Under the pieces are notes generated by a model. It did no database searches, was not told where the DNA came from, and saw only the letters and a program-made list of their open reading frames with translations. The position numbers and the translations under genes were made by a program. Below, one piece after another: positions 1 through 6,611 of a DNA stretch of 62,006 nt (positions within the stretch are counted from its first letter, which is position 1; each line of letters opens with the position of its first letter). Source of the stretch: Cohnella sp. AR92 (GTDB lineage: Bacteria > Bacillota > Bacilli > Paenibacillales > Paenibacillaceae); contig NZ_RZJR01000023.1 of assembly GCF_003990975.1 (NCBI RefSeq), forward strand, positions 1 through 62,006, read 5' to 3'.

Positions 1-213
1 GTTTTGTTCTTCAAGCTTTTTCAGCTTTTCATAATCAACAAACACCTGCGATTTTTCTCCGGCATTAGCAAACTTTTTTCTCCATGCACGAATGCTGCTT
101 ACGGGAATGTCCAGCTCTTTAGAAACTTCAGCTGGTGTTTTACCGTTCTCTTGCATGTGTTTAATCGTTTGACGCTTAAACTCATCATCAAAATGCTGAC
201 GGATATCGCCCAT
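1..213 (-). CDS. IS3-family transposase OrfA (partial)
   Basis: The minus-strand frame starts at ATG 213, with a GAGGTG-type ribosome site 6 to 12 bases upstream. It reads MGDIRQHFDDEFKRQTIKHM and continues with a helix-turn-helix (about residues 22-45, containing PAEVSKELDIPVSSIRAWRK) into a charged coiled segment at the window edge. This is the N-terminal DNA-binding half typical of OrfA of IS3/IS150-type elements (HTH_Tnp_1), which binds the IS ends. The gene has low GC compared with the rest of the window, which fits a mobile origin. It is truncated by the window, so I cannot tell whether it is intact. Confidence 0.75.
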   Translation of the reverse strand, partial: MGDIRQHFDDEFKRQTIKHMQENGKTPAEVSKELDIPVSSIRAWRKKFANAGEKSQVFVDYEKLKKLEEQN

Positions 214-286
214 GACACACCTCGACCTTTTTAGTGATTTTATTGTAGCAGGTCGCTGTTACAGCGTGTCTACTTTCTAGACTACA
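1..286 (-). mobile_element. End of an IS3-type insertion sequence
   Basis: A transposase OrfA-like reading frame on the minus strand runs off the left edge of the window. It is preceded by about 70 bp of non-coding DNA that ends, on the minus strand, in TGTAGTCTAGAAAGTAGACA. TG...CA ends are usual for IS3-family elements, so I place the outer boundary near 286, where the local 52-bp repeat sequence begins. The other end and OrfB lie outside the window, so the family assignment and the boundary are inferred. Confidence 0.6.
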
Positions 287-287
287 T

Positions 288-506
288 CCATTCGTGCGCT
301 GTTATTGAACAAAGTTCAATAACTCGGAGCCGCGAACCGCCATTCGTGCGCCGTTATTGAACAAAGTTCAATAACTCGGAGCCGCGAACCGCCATTCGTG
401 CGCTGTTATTGAACAAAGTTCAATAACTCGGAGCCGGGGACCGCCATTCGTGCGCTGTTATTGAACAAAGTTCAATAACTCGGAGCCGGGGACCGCCATT
501 CGTGCG
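288..506. repeat. 52-bp tandem hairpin repeat, array 1 (4 copies)
   Basis: There are four near-identical 52-bp units. Each carries a perfect 9-bp inverted repeat, TTATTGAAC / GTTCAATAA, around an AAA loop. The stems start at 302, 354, 406 and 458, so the spacing is exactly 52 bp. Units are joined by CGGAGCCG(C/G)G(A/G)ACCGCCATTCG-like linkers, and a fifth partial unit ends at 506. No open frame or gene signal is present. The array directly abuts the insertion sequence end. Confidence 0.9.
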
Positions 507-867
507 GCGCGCCTTAAGCCACAGAGGTGTGCGAGTTAGTCGAAGAAATCGACTAACGACGCGCCCCAAGGCTCCGATGCAGGCGAGATAGTCGAAGAAA
601 TCGACTAACGACGCACCCCAAGGCTCCGATGCAGGCGAGATAGTCGAAGAAATCGACTACCGGAGCATCTCGAGGCACAGGAGCAGGCGAGATAGTCGAA
701 GAAATCGACTATCGGAGCATTTCGAGGCACCGAAACAGACGAGATAGTCGAATAAATCGACTATCGGAGCGCCTGGAGGCACCGGAGCAGGCGAGATAGT
801 CGAAAAAATCGACTATCGGCGCGCCTTAAGCCACAGAGGTGTGCGAGTTAGTCGAAGAAATCGATTA
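507..867. repeat. 52-bp tandem hairpin repeat, array 2 (7 copies)
   Basis: Seven stems TAGTCGA / TCGACTA with a 5-base A-rich loop start at 537, 589, 641, 693, 745, 797 and 849, again every 52 bp. The linker sequences vary more than in array 1. The first and last units share a longer block (GGCGCGCCTTAAGCC...GTGTGCGAG at 507 and 819, exactly six periods apart). The last stem has one mismatch. The centre of the last stem in array 1 (468) and the first in array 2 (546) are 78 bp apart, which is one and a half periods. The array is non-coding and lies downstream of the htpG terminator. Confidence 0.9.
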
Positions 868-908
868 TCGTTTGCCCCCTCCGACGCGCCATACGGCAGC
901 AGACGACG

Positions 909-952
909 CAAAAAAGCCGCTCCCCGGTCGCGGAGGACTCGGCGGAGCGGCT
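909..952 (-). terminator. htpG terminator
   Basis: The stem AGCCGCTCC (915-923) pairs with GGAGCGGCT (944-952). Read on the minus strand it is followed by a run of T (909-915), giving a canonical intrinsic terminator just after htpG. Confidence 0.85.
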
Positions 953-973
953 AACTAGAGCTTTATTTTCCCA

Positions 974-2854
974 TTAGCGCATGATCTTGCAGATGTCGTT
1001 CGTGAACGCCACCGGATCCTGAACCGGCAGGCCTTCGATAAGCAGCGCCTGGTTGTACAGCAGGTTCGTGTACAGGCTCAGCTTCTCCTTGTCGTTCTCG
1101 TACGCGTTCTTCAGCGATTGGTAGACCTCATGGTTCACGTTGATCTCGAGCACCTTGTCGGCTTGGATGTCTTGGCCGCTCGGCATCGCCTTGAGAATCT
1201 TCTCCATCTCGATCGTCACGTCACCTTCGGTGGACAGGCAGACCGGATGGCTCTTCAGGCGCTTGGATGCCTTGACCTTCTTCACCTTGCCCGCGAGCAG
1301 GCCGTTCATCGACTCGAACAGGTCCTTGCTCTCGTTCTCTTCCGCTTCCGAAGCCTTGTCGTCCTCGCTAGGCTCGATGCCGAGATCGCCGCTGGAGACG
1401 GAACGGAATTCCTTCTCCTTGTAGCTCATGATCATCTTGATCGCGAACTCGTCCACGTCGTCGGTGAAGTACAGAATCTCGTAGCCCTTGTCCGCGACCA
1501 CTTCGGTCTGCGGCAGCTTCTCGATCCGCTCGATCGATTCGCCGGATGCGTAGTAGATGTACTTCTGGTCCTCCGGCATGCGGGACACGTACTCTTCGAG
1601 GCTGACGTTCTTCTTCTCCTTGGAGGAGTAGAACAGCAGCAGGTCCTGCAGCGTGTCCTTGTGAGCGCCGTAGTCGTTGTAGACGCCGAACTTGAGCGTG
1701 CGGCCGAACGACTTGTAGAACGCCTCGTACTTCTCGCGGTCGTTCTTCAGCAGGTTCAAGAGCTCGCTCTTGATCCGCTTCTCGAGGTGCTTCGCGATCA
1801 TCGTCAGCTGGCGGTCCTGCTGCAGCAGCTCGCGGGAGATGTTCAGCGACAGGTTCTCGGAGTCGACCATGCCCTTCACGAAGCTGAAGTAGTCCGGCAG
1901 CAGATCGGCGCACTTGTTCATGATCAGGACTCCGTTCGAGTAGAGCTCAAGCCCCTTCTCGAACTCCTTCGTGTAGTAATCGAAAGGAGTGCTCTCCGGA
2001 ATGTACAGGATCGCGTTGTAGACGACCGCTCCGTCCGCGCTGATGTGGATGTGCTTCACCGGCTGGTCGAAGCCGTAGCGCTTCTCCATGTAGAAGTTGT
2101 TGTAGTCTTCGTCCGTCAGCTCGCTCTTGTTCTTGCGCCAGATCGGGATCATGGAGTTGACGGTTTGCTCTTCCTTGAACTCCTCGAACTCGCCTTCTTC
2201 GCCTTCCTTCGGACGGCGGGACGTCATCTCCATCTTGATCGGATAGCGGATGAAGTCGGAGTACTTCTTGATGATCGCGCGCAGGCGGTACTCTTCGAGA
2301 TATTCATCGTAATTGTCGTCTTCGGTGTTGTCCTTGATCTTGAGGAAAATGTCGGTGCCGACCGTTTCCTTCTCGGCAGGAGTGATCGTGTAGCCGTCCG
2401 CCCCCGTGGATTCCCACTTGAACGCTTGGTCGCTGCCGAGCGCGCGGCTGACGACGGTAACGGTGTCCGCTACCATGAACGCGGAGTAGAAGCCGACGCC
2501 GAACTGGCCGATGATGTTGTGGCCGTCCTTCGCTTCGTTCTCGTTCTTGAACGCCAGCGAGCCGCTCTTCGCGATCACGCCGAGATGGCTCTCCAGGTCT
2601 TCGGCCGACATGCCGATGCCCGTATCGGAGAGGGTAAGCGTGCGGGACGCCTTATCGGCCGTCACCTTAATATAGTAATTGTCCTTGTCGAAGACGAGGC
2701 TGTCGTCGGTCAAGGCCCGGTAATAGATTTTGTCGATCGCGTCGCTGGCGTTGGAGATCAATTCCCGGAGGAAAATCTCCTTCTGCGTATAGATCGAGTT
2801 GATCATCATCTCCAGCAAACGTTTGGATTCCGCTTTGAACTGCTTCTTGGCCAT
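974..2854 (-). CDS. htpG: Molecular chaperone HtpG (Hsp90)
   Basis: This is a 626-residue cytosolic Hsp90-type ATP-dependent chaperone of the usual bacterial length. The N-terminal GHKL ATPase domain shows the Hsp90 motifs FLRELISNASDA (Asn and Asp for Mg-ATP), LTLSDTGIGM and GQFGVGFYSAF. The middle domain and C-terminal dimerisation domain follow, and there is no eukaryotic MEEVD tail. I start it at ATG 2854 (MAKKQFKAESKR), because AAAGGAGAT lies 8-9 bases upstream. A longer in-frame start would run into the CIRCE element and is unlikely. The gene stands alone, bounded by its own terminator and a heat-shock operator. Confidence 0.97.
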   Translation of the reverse strand: MAKKQFKAESKRLLEMMINSIYTQKEIFLRELISNASDAIDKIYYRALTDDSLVFDKDNYYIKVTADKASRTLTLSDTGIGMSAEDLESHLGVIAKSGSLAFKNENEAKDGHNIIGQFGVGFYSAFMVADTVTVVSRALGSDQAFKWESTGADGYTITPAEKETVGTDIFLKIKDNTEDDNYDEYLEEYRLRAIIKKYSDFIRYPIKMEMTSRRPKEGEEGEFEEFKEEQTVNSMIPIWRKNKSELTDEDYNNFYMEKRYGFDQPVKHIHISADGAVVYNAILYIPESTPFDYYTKEFEKGLELYSNGVLIMNKCADLLPDYFSFVKGMVDSENLSLNISRELLQQDRQLTMIAKHLEKRIKSELLNLLKNDREKYEAFYKSFGRTLKFGVYNDYGAHKDTLQDLLLFYSSKEKKNVSLEEYVSRMPEDQKYIYYASGESIERIEKLPQTEVVADKGYEILYFTDDVDEFAIKMIMSYKEKEFRSVSSGDLGIEPSEDDKASEAEENESKDLFESMNGLLAGKVKKVKASKRLKSHPVCLSTEGDVTIEMEKILKAMPSGQDIQADKVLEINVNHEVYQSLKNAYENDKEKLSLYTNLLYNQALLIEGLPVQDPVAFTNDICKIMR

Positions 2855-2912
2855 GCCGTGGATCTCCTTTCCTTCATTGAGAGATATGGGATTGTTTCTT
2901 ATCACCGTTATT

Positions 2913-2939
2913 TTAGCACTCAATGCCGTCGAGTGCTAA
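2913..2939. promoter_or_regulatory. CIRCE operator (HrcA-binding) upstream of htpG
   Basis: A perfect CIRCE inverted repeat is present: TTAGCACTC (2913-2921), nine bases, GAGTGCTAA (2931-2939). It lies 59 bp upstream of the htpG start. On the minus strand, TTAGCA and TAAAAT at opposite ends of the element are spaced 18 bp apart like a sigma-A promoter, so HrcA binding would block transcription directly. HrcA is the repressor known to bind CIRCE at groESL and dnaK operons. No hrcA gene is in this window. Confidence 0.93.
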
Positions 2940-2962
2940 TCTTTTTTTCGGACGGAAGGCGG

Positions 2963-3325
2963 CTACGTGATAAAATCCTTCATTCTTTGCTTGCCCCATT
3001 CGTACATCATCAGAATGATCGGCAGCAGGCTCTCGCCAAGCGGGGTGAGCGAGTATTCCACCTGGATCGGAACGACCTCGTGGTACACCCGCCGGTGAAC
3101 GATGCCGTCCTCCTCCAGCTCCCTCAGTTGATTGGTCAGCACCTTGTGGGAAATCCTCGGAAACAGCTTCTGAATGGCGTTGAATCGGTGCGGTCCTTCG
3201 ACGCCCAGATGATAAATAATGACGACCTTCCATTTGCCGCTAATGATGGACAGCGTCAGCTCTTTCTCGCAATTGAACTCTTTGTTCTCGATTTTGGTCC
3301 GAATCTCTTGCCGTAGATCTCTCAT
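2963..3325 (-). CDS. HxlR-family winged-helix regulator
   Basis: This 120-residue protein consists of a single HxlR/YodB-type winged helix-turn-helix. It contains the family signature around GKWKVVIIYHL, followed by RFNAIQKLFPRISHKVLTNQL (recognition helix) and a wing at about residues 78-95. A single N-terminal cysteine (Cys19, in FNCEKELTLSIISGKW) sits near where the redox-sensing Cys lies in YodB, CatR and HypR, so thiol or electrophile sensing is possible but unproven. It is transcribed divergently from a short-chain dehydrogenase across a 144-bp gap, the usual regulator-target arrangement of this family. Its physiological signal is unknown. Confidence 0.9.
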   Translation of the reverse strand: MRDLRQEIRTKIENKEFNCEKELTLSIISGKWKVVIIYHLGVEGPHRFNAIQKLFPRISHKVLTNQLRELEEDGIVHRRVYHEVVPIQVEYSLTPLGESLLPIILMMYEWGKQRMKDFIT

Positions 3326-3351
3326 TAACGAATGCCCTCTTCCTTATTCTA

Positions 3352-3379
3352 AGGTTGCCTGGAGGTAACCGCGTAACCT
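3352..3379. promoter_or_regulatory. Candidate operator between HxlR regulator and dehydrogenase
   Basis: The segment has outer arms AGGTT (3352-3356) and AACCT (3375-3379), and an internal pair of GTAACC direct repeats (3365-3370 and 3373-3378). It lies midway between the divergent starts, where an HxlR dimer would be expected to bind. This is a symmetry-based inference only. Confidence 0.35.
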
Positions 3380-3469
3380 AGAAGTGCGTCCTTATCTTAA
3401 CGTTCGGTCTGTTATAGAATAAACGAATCGTTCCCAAATAAAAAATGAACCGAGAATAGGAGACCTACC

Positions 3470-4189
3470 ATGCAATTGAACAACCAAACCGCTATTATTA
3501 CAGGCGCTGGCAAAGGAATCGGCAAAGCCATTGCGACTATGCTGGCCAAGGAAGGCGTACACGTCGGACTCATTGCCCGCAGCGCCGCGGATCTTGAAGC
3601 ATTGCAAGCATCGTTAACGAACGAGTACGGCATCCGGGCGTATATCGCTTCTGCCGATGTTTCTAATGCTTCCGAAGTCGAGGCAGCCGTCGCCTCCCTG
3701 AAGAAGCAGCTCGGCTCCATCGACATTCTGATCAACAATGCGGGAATCGCGCAATTCGGCGCCTTGGTCGATATGGATCCGGCGCAGTGGGAACGGATCA
3801 TTCAAGTCAACCTGATGGGCACCTACTACGTGACCCGCGCGGTGCTGCCTACGATGCTCGAGCAGAACAGCGGCAGCATCATCAACGTCGCTTCGACGGC
3901 GGGCGAGCGCGGCTTTGCTACCGGATCGGCCTACTGCGCTTCCAAATTCGGTGTACTCGGCTTGACGGAATCGGTGCTGCAGGAGGTTCGCAAATCGAAC
4001 ATTCGCGTGACCGCATTGACTCCGAGCACTGTCAACACGGAGCTGTCCGTCAATGCCGGCCTCAAGATCGGCGACGAGGACCGCATGATGCAGCCGGAGG
4101 ATGTGGCCGAGCTGGCGCTTGCGACGTTGAAGCTGCCGAAGCGCGTGTTCGTGAAGGCCGCGGGGATCTGGACGACGAATCCTCAATAA
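3470..4189 (+). CDS. Short-chain dehydrogenase/reductase (FabG-like)
   Basis: This 239-residue classical SDR has the cofactor motif TGAGKGIG at 11-18, NNAG at 89-92, and the catalytic Ser142, Tyr155 and Lys159 (YxxxK). It is an NAD(P)H-dependent oxidoreductase of the 3-ketoacyl-ACP reductase / YvaG type. An Arg after the second beta strand (IARS) suggests NADPH preference. The ribosome site AGGAGA lies 8 bases upstream of ATG. The divergent HxlR regulator suggests induction by a reactive compound such as a quinone or aldehyde, but the substrate cannot be read from the sequence. There is no fatty-acid gene nearby, so a housekeeping FabG role is unlikely. Confidence 0.92.
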   Translation: MQLNNQTAIITGAGKGIGKAIATMLAKEGVHVGLIARSAADLEALQASLTNEYGIRAYIASADVSNASEVEAAVASLKKQLGSIDILINNAGIAQFGALVDMDPAQWERIIQVNLMGTYYVTRAVLPTMLEQNSGSIINVASTAGERGFATGSAYCASKFGVLGLTESVLQEVRKSNIRVTALTPSTVNTELSVNAGLKIGDEDRMMQPEDVAELALATLKLPKRVFVKAAGIWTTNPQ

Positions 4190-4228
4190 TCCGTAATAGA
4201 ATTGTTATCCGTTATCCTAATAATTAAG

Positions 4229-4272
4229 CAGCCTGCCCGGCCCCTCGAAGGAGTCGGGCAGGCTGTCTTTTT
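4229..4272 (+). terminator. Terminator between convergent genes
   Basis: The stem CAGCCTGCCCG (4229-4239) pairs with CGGGCAGGCTG (4255-4265), followed by TCTTTTT on the plus strand. It ends the dehydrogenase transcript. The stem can also serve the leftward DUF2804 operon that ends at 4271, although the T-tract on that side is weak. Confidence 0.85.
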
Positions 4273-5287
4273 ACCAATTATTCACCGCATGCTCCGCGAA
4301 AGCGACCAAGTCCTTGAACTCGACCGTCCGCCCGTCGTCCAGAACGGCTCGGCCCGAGAACGTTCCGAACACCTGATGGATGCAGTTGTCGACGAACAGC
4401 ATTTTCGTGATCTGCAGGTTATCGTAGATCGGAACGAACTCCATATCGAGCCTTCCGTCGTCGCTGACGATTCTCTTCTTCGACAAGTAGCCGCCGCCCG
4501 CCAGATCGAAGATAACCTTGCCAAGCTTATGGGCGGTGCCGTCGTAGAACAGCATGTTCTCCGTCGCCGCGGACGTATTGCCGAAGCCGTAGCCGATGTT
4601 GAAGCCGAAGCGCTTGCCGTCGACGTACCCGCTCCCGCTTCCCCAGTACCATTCGTGGTGGAACGGCCACACGCCGCGCCCCCAGTCGAGCAGGCCGAAG
4701 GCGCTGTCCGGCTCGAACCGGTACTCCTTCTCGCCGATGCGCACCGTTCCTTCCGCCGGCATGCAATTGATCTTGTGATTGTAATAGAAGTAGGCCGGAT
4801 TCTCGTCGAAAGGAGTGGCGATGACGATAGACGACGGATCGGGCTGGGCGAGCTTGATATCTACCGTAATCGGCGGCGACTTCTTGTCGGTCGCTTCGCA
4901 GCGGAGCGACCTCTCTCCCGCCGACTGGCGGAACTCCATCTTCATTCCGCCGCTGCGGTATATCACGTCTCCTTGCTCCGCCGACGAAGGAAGCTTCAGC
5001 CGGTTGAAGGGCAGGACCAGCATCTTCGTGATCTCGTACCGGACGCCCGTCTTGAACTCGAACAGCTTAACCGAGACGTTGCCGGCGTAGGACACATGGC
5101 CGATCGTCATCTGGAGACAGAAGTCGTCGTTCGACACCTGATAGAAATCCCACTCCTTGATCTTCCAGGGAGCGGCCTTGATTCCGTCGCGATTGTAATG
5201 AAGAACCGATCGGGTGGAGTAGCCCCTCTGCTGCAGGGAGCCGTTCGGCCCGAGCACCGGACCGGCGTTCGTGATGCGGGTTTGCAT
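4271..5287 (-). CDS. DUF2804 family protein
   Basis: This 338-residue protein matches the DUF2804 family. Characteristic stretches are FGLLDWGRGVWPFHHEWYWGSGSG in the middle (about residues 196-219; an Asp-Trp and His-rich core) and GFNIGYGFGN after it. It has no signal peptide and no membrane segment. DUF2804 has no established biochemical function; its beta-rich sequence resembles lipocalin-like or carbohydrate-interacting folds, but that is speculative. It is the last gene of a leftward operon with two MFS transporters, a GH2 glycosidase and a GDPD, 4 bp after the MFS stop. A role in handling the same substrate is therefore the best guess. Confidence 0.8.
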   Translation of the reverse strand: MQTRITNAGPVLGPNGSLQQRGYSTRSVLHYNRDGIKAAPWKIKEWDFYQVSNDDFCLQMTIGHVSYAGNVSVKLFEFKTGVRYEITKMLVLPFNRLKLPSSAEQGDVIYRSGGMKMEFRQSAGERSLRCEATDKKSPPITVDIKLAQPDPSSIVIATPFDENPAYFYYNHKINCMPAEGTVRIGEKEYRFEPDSAFGLLDWGRGVWPFHHEWYWGSGSGYVDGKRFGFNIGYGFGNTSAATENMLFYDGTAHKLGKVIFDLAGGGYLSKKRIVSDDGRLDMEFVPIYDNLQITKMLFVDNCIHQVFGTFSGRAVLDDGRTVEFKDLVAFAEHAVNNW

Positions 5288-5291
5288 GCTT

Positions 5292-6611
5292 TTATCCCTC
5301 CAAGTGAGTTGAAGAATCCGTGGGTACGGACGAGCCTAAGCGGCGCATGGCTTGCTTCGCGGCGGGAATGAGCGGCAGGAACGTAAGCAGCGTCACGGCC
5401 GCCGCGATCAGGAACAGCGTCTCATTCGGAACCATGCCGGCCACGCCGTCGATCTCCATATGGACGCCATGATGCTGGATCACCGCGTTGGAGATCAGCG
5501 GTCCGATCACCATCGGCACGCAGACGGCGAAGATCATGCGTACCCCTTCGAATTGGCCCCTCTGCTGCTCGGGGAACAGGTTCTTCACCCAAGCGGTGAT
5601 CGTCTGAATGACGAGCACGTAGCCCGCTCCGGCGAAGAACGTGCCGATCAGGAGCACCGCGATCTGAGAGGACAGGTAGATCAGCAGCAAGCCGATGAAG
5701 TTGGAAACGACCGAGATCGCGATGATCCGAGCGGTCTTCTGGGCATTGATCCACTTGGCCGCCGGCAGCGTGAGGAAGATCGCCGCGACGAGACCGGCCG
5801 CCTGGATGCCTCCGGACAGCGTGTAGTTCATGTCGAGATAATTATTGAAATAGATCGTGATATACGGAAAATAAACGTTGAAGGAGATGAAGTAAACGGC
5901 GTTGACGACCAGCACCCAGAAGAGCTCCTTGTGGCGCAGCACCGTGCGAACGTGGAACACTTCCGCGAATTGCTTCCAATAGCCTCCGGCATTCCGGCGG
6001 GCGGTTACCTTCGGATCATCCTTCAAAGCGAAGAGAGAGAAGACGCCGATCAGGGAGACAAGGCTTCCCATCAGGATAAAGAAGGGGAAGAAGTCGAACA
6101 GGTCCACGAGCATCCCGGAGACGACGGCGCCGAAGATCGTGGCCAGCACCGGCATGGAAGCGAGCGCTCCGCCGAGCTTGCCCCGGTTGCGTTCGTTCGA
6201 GATGTCCGTCGTCCAGGGCTGATAGGCGGCGTCATAGCCCGTCGAGCCGAAGAAGCTCATCACGGCGTCCGCCGCGACGACGAATACGATGGCCGCGATC
6301 AGGGGATCGCGGGGAAGAAACTCCGCCGTGCCGAACGCAATCGTGAAGATGCCCCAGCAGATATAACCGACCGAGATGAACGGCTTGCGCCGGCCGGCCC
6401 GGTCGCTCCAGGTACCGATGAAGAACGTCGCGAACGTCGACACGATCGCGCTGACCGCGACCATCCACGTGATGATCGCCGAGTCCTTGGCGATCTTGTC
6501 GTAGACGAAGTTATTGAACCAGGAATTCTCGATGTTCCAGCAGATCTGGCCGGCCATGCCCAAGATCCAGATCAGCGTCCAATTCCGCCTCGTAATCCGC
6601 TCATCCGCCAT
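5292..6611 (-). CDS. MFS transporter
   Basis: This 439-residue integral membrane protein has about 12 predicted transmembrane helices. The loop 2-3 motif GTWSDRAGRRKPF (about residues 66-78) is typical of the major facilitator superfamily, and the overall look is of the sugar-transporting SLC45/GPH-like branch (SFFGSTGYDAAYQPWTTDIS in helix 4). Its start overlaps the upstream GH2 gene by 11 bp, so it is translationally coupled. A glycosidase product or its glycoside is the likely substrate. The direction and identity of the cargo cannot be deduced. Confidence 0.88.
   Translation of the reverse strand: MADERITRRNWTLIWILGMAGQICWNIENSWFNNFVYDKIAKDSAIITWMVAVSAIVSTFATFFIGTWSDRAGRRKPFISVGYICWGIFTIAFGTAEFLPRDPLIAAIVFVVAADAVMSFFGSTGYDAAYQPWTTDISNERNRGKLGGALASMPVLATIFGAVVSGMLVDLFDFFPFFILMGSLVSLIGVFSLFALKDDPKVTARRNAGGYWKQFAEVFHVRTVLRHKELFWVLVVNAVYFISFNVYFPYITIYFNNYLDMNYTLSGGIQAAGLVAAIFLTLPAAKWINAQKTARIIAISVVSNFIGLLLIYLSSQIAVLLIGTFFAGAGYVLVIQTITAWVKNLFPEQQRGQFEGVRMIFAVCVPMVIGPLISNAVIQHHGVHMEIDGVAGMVPNETLFLIAAAVTLLTFLPLIPAAKQAMRRLGSSVPTDSSTHLEG

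Noticed and set aside
288..867. CRISPR array
   Set aside because: The period is regular, but the whole unit repeats, with no unique spacers between short repeats and no cas genes nearby.
1118..3316. Long plus-strand open frame (732 codons) opposite htpG and the HxlR gene
   Set aside because: It lies antisense to a clear Hsp90 gene, encodes Val/Leu/Arg-rich sequence with no domain and has no ribosome site. It is a by-product of high GC codon use.
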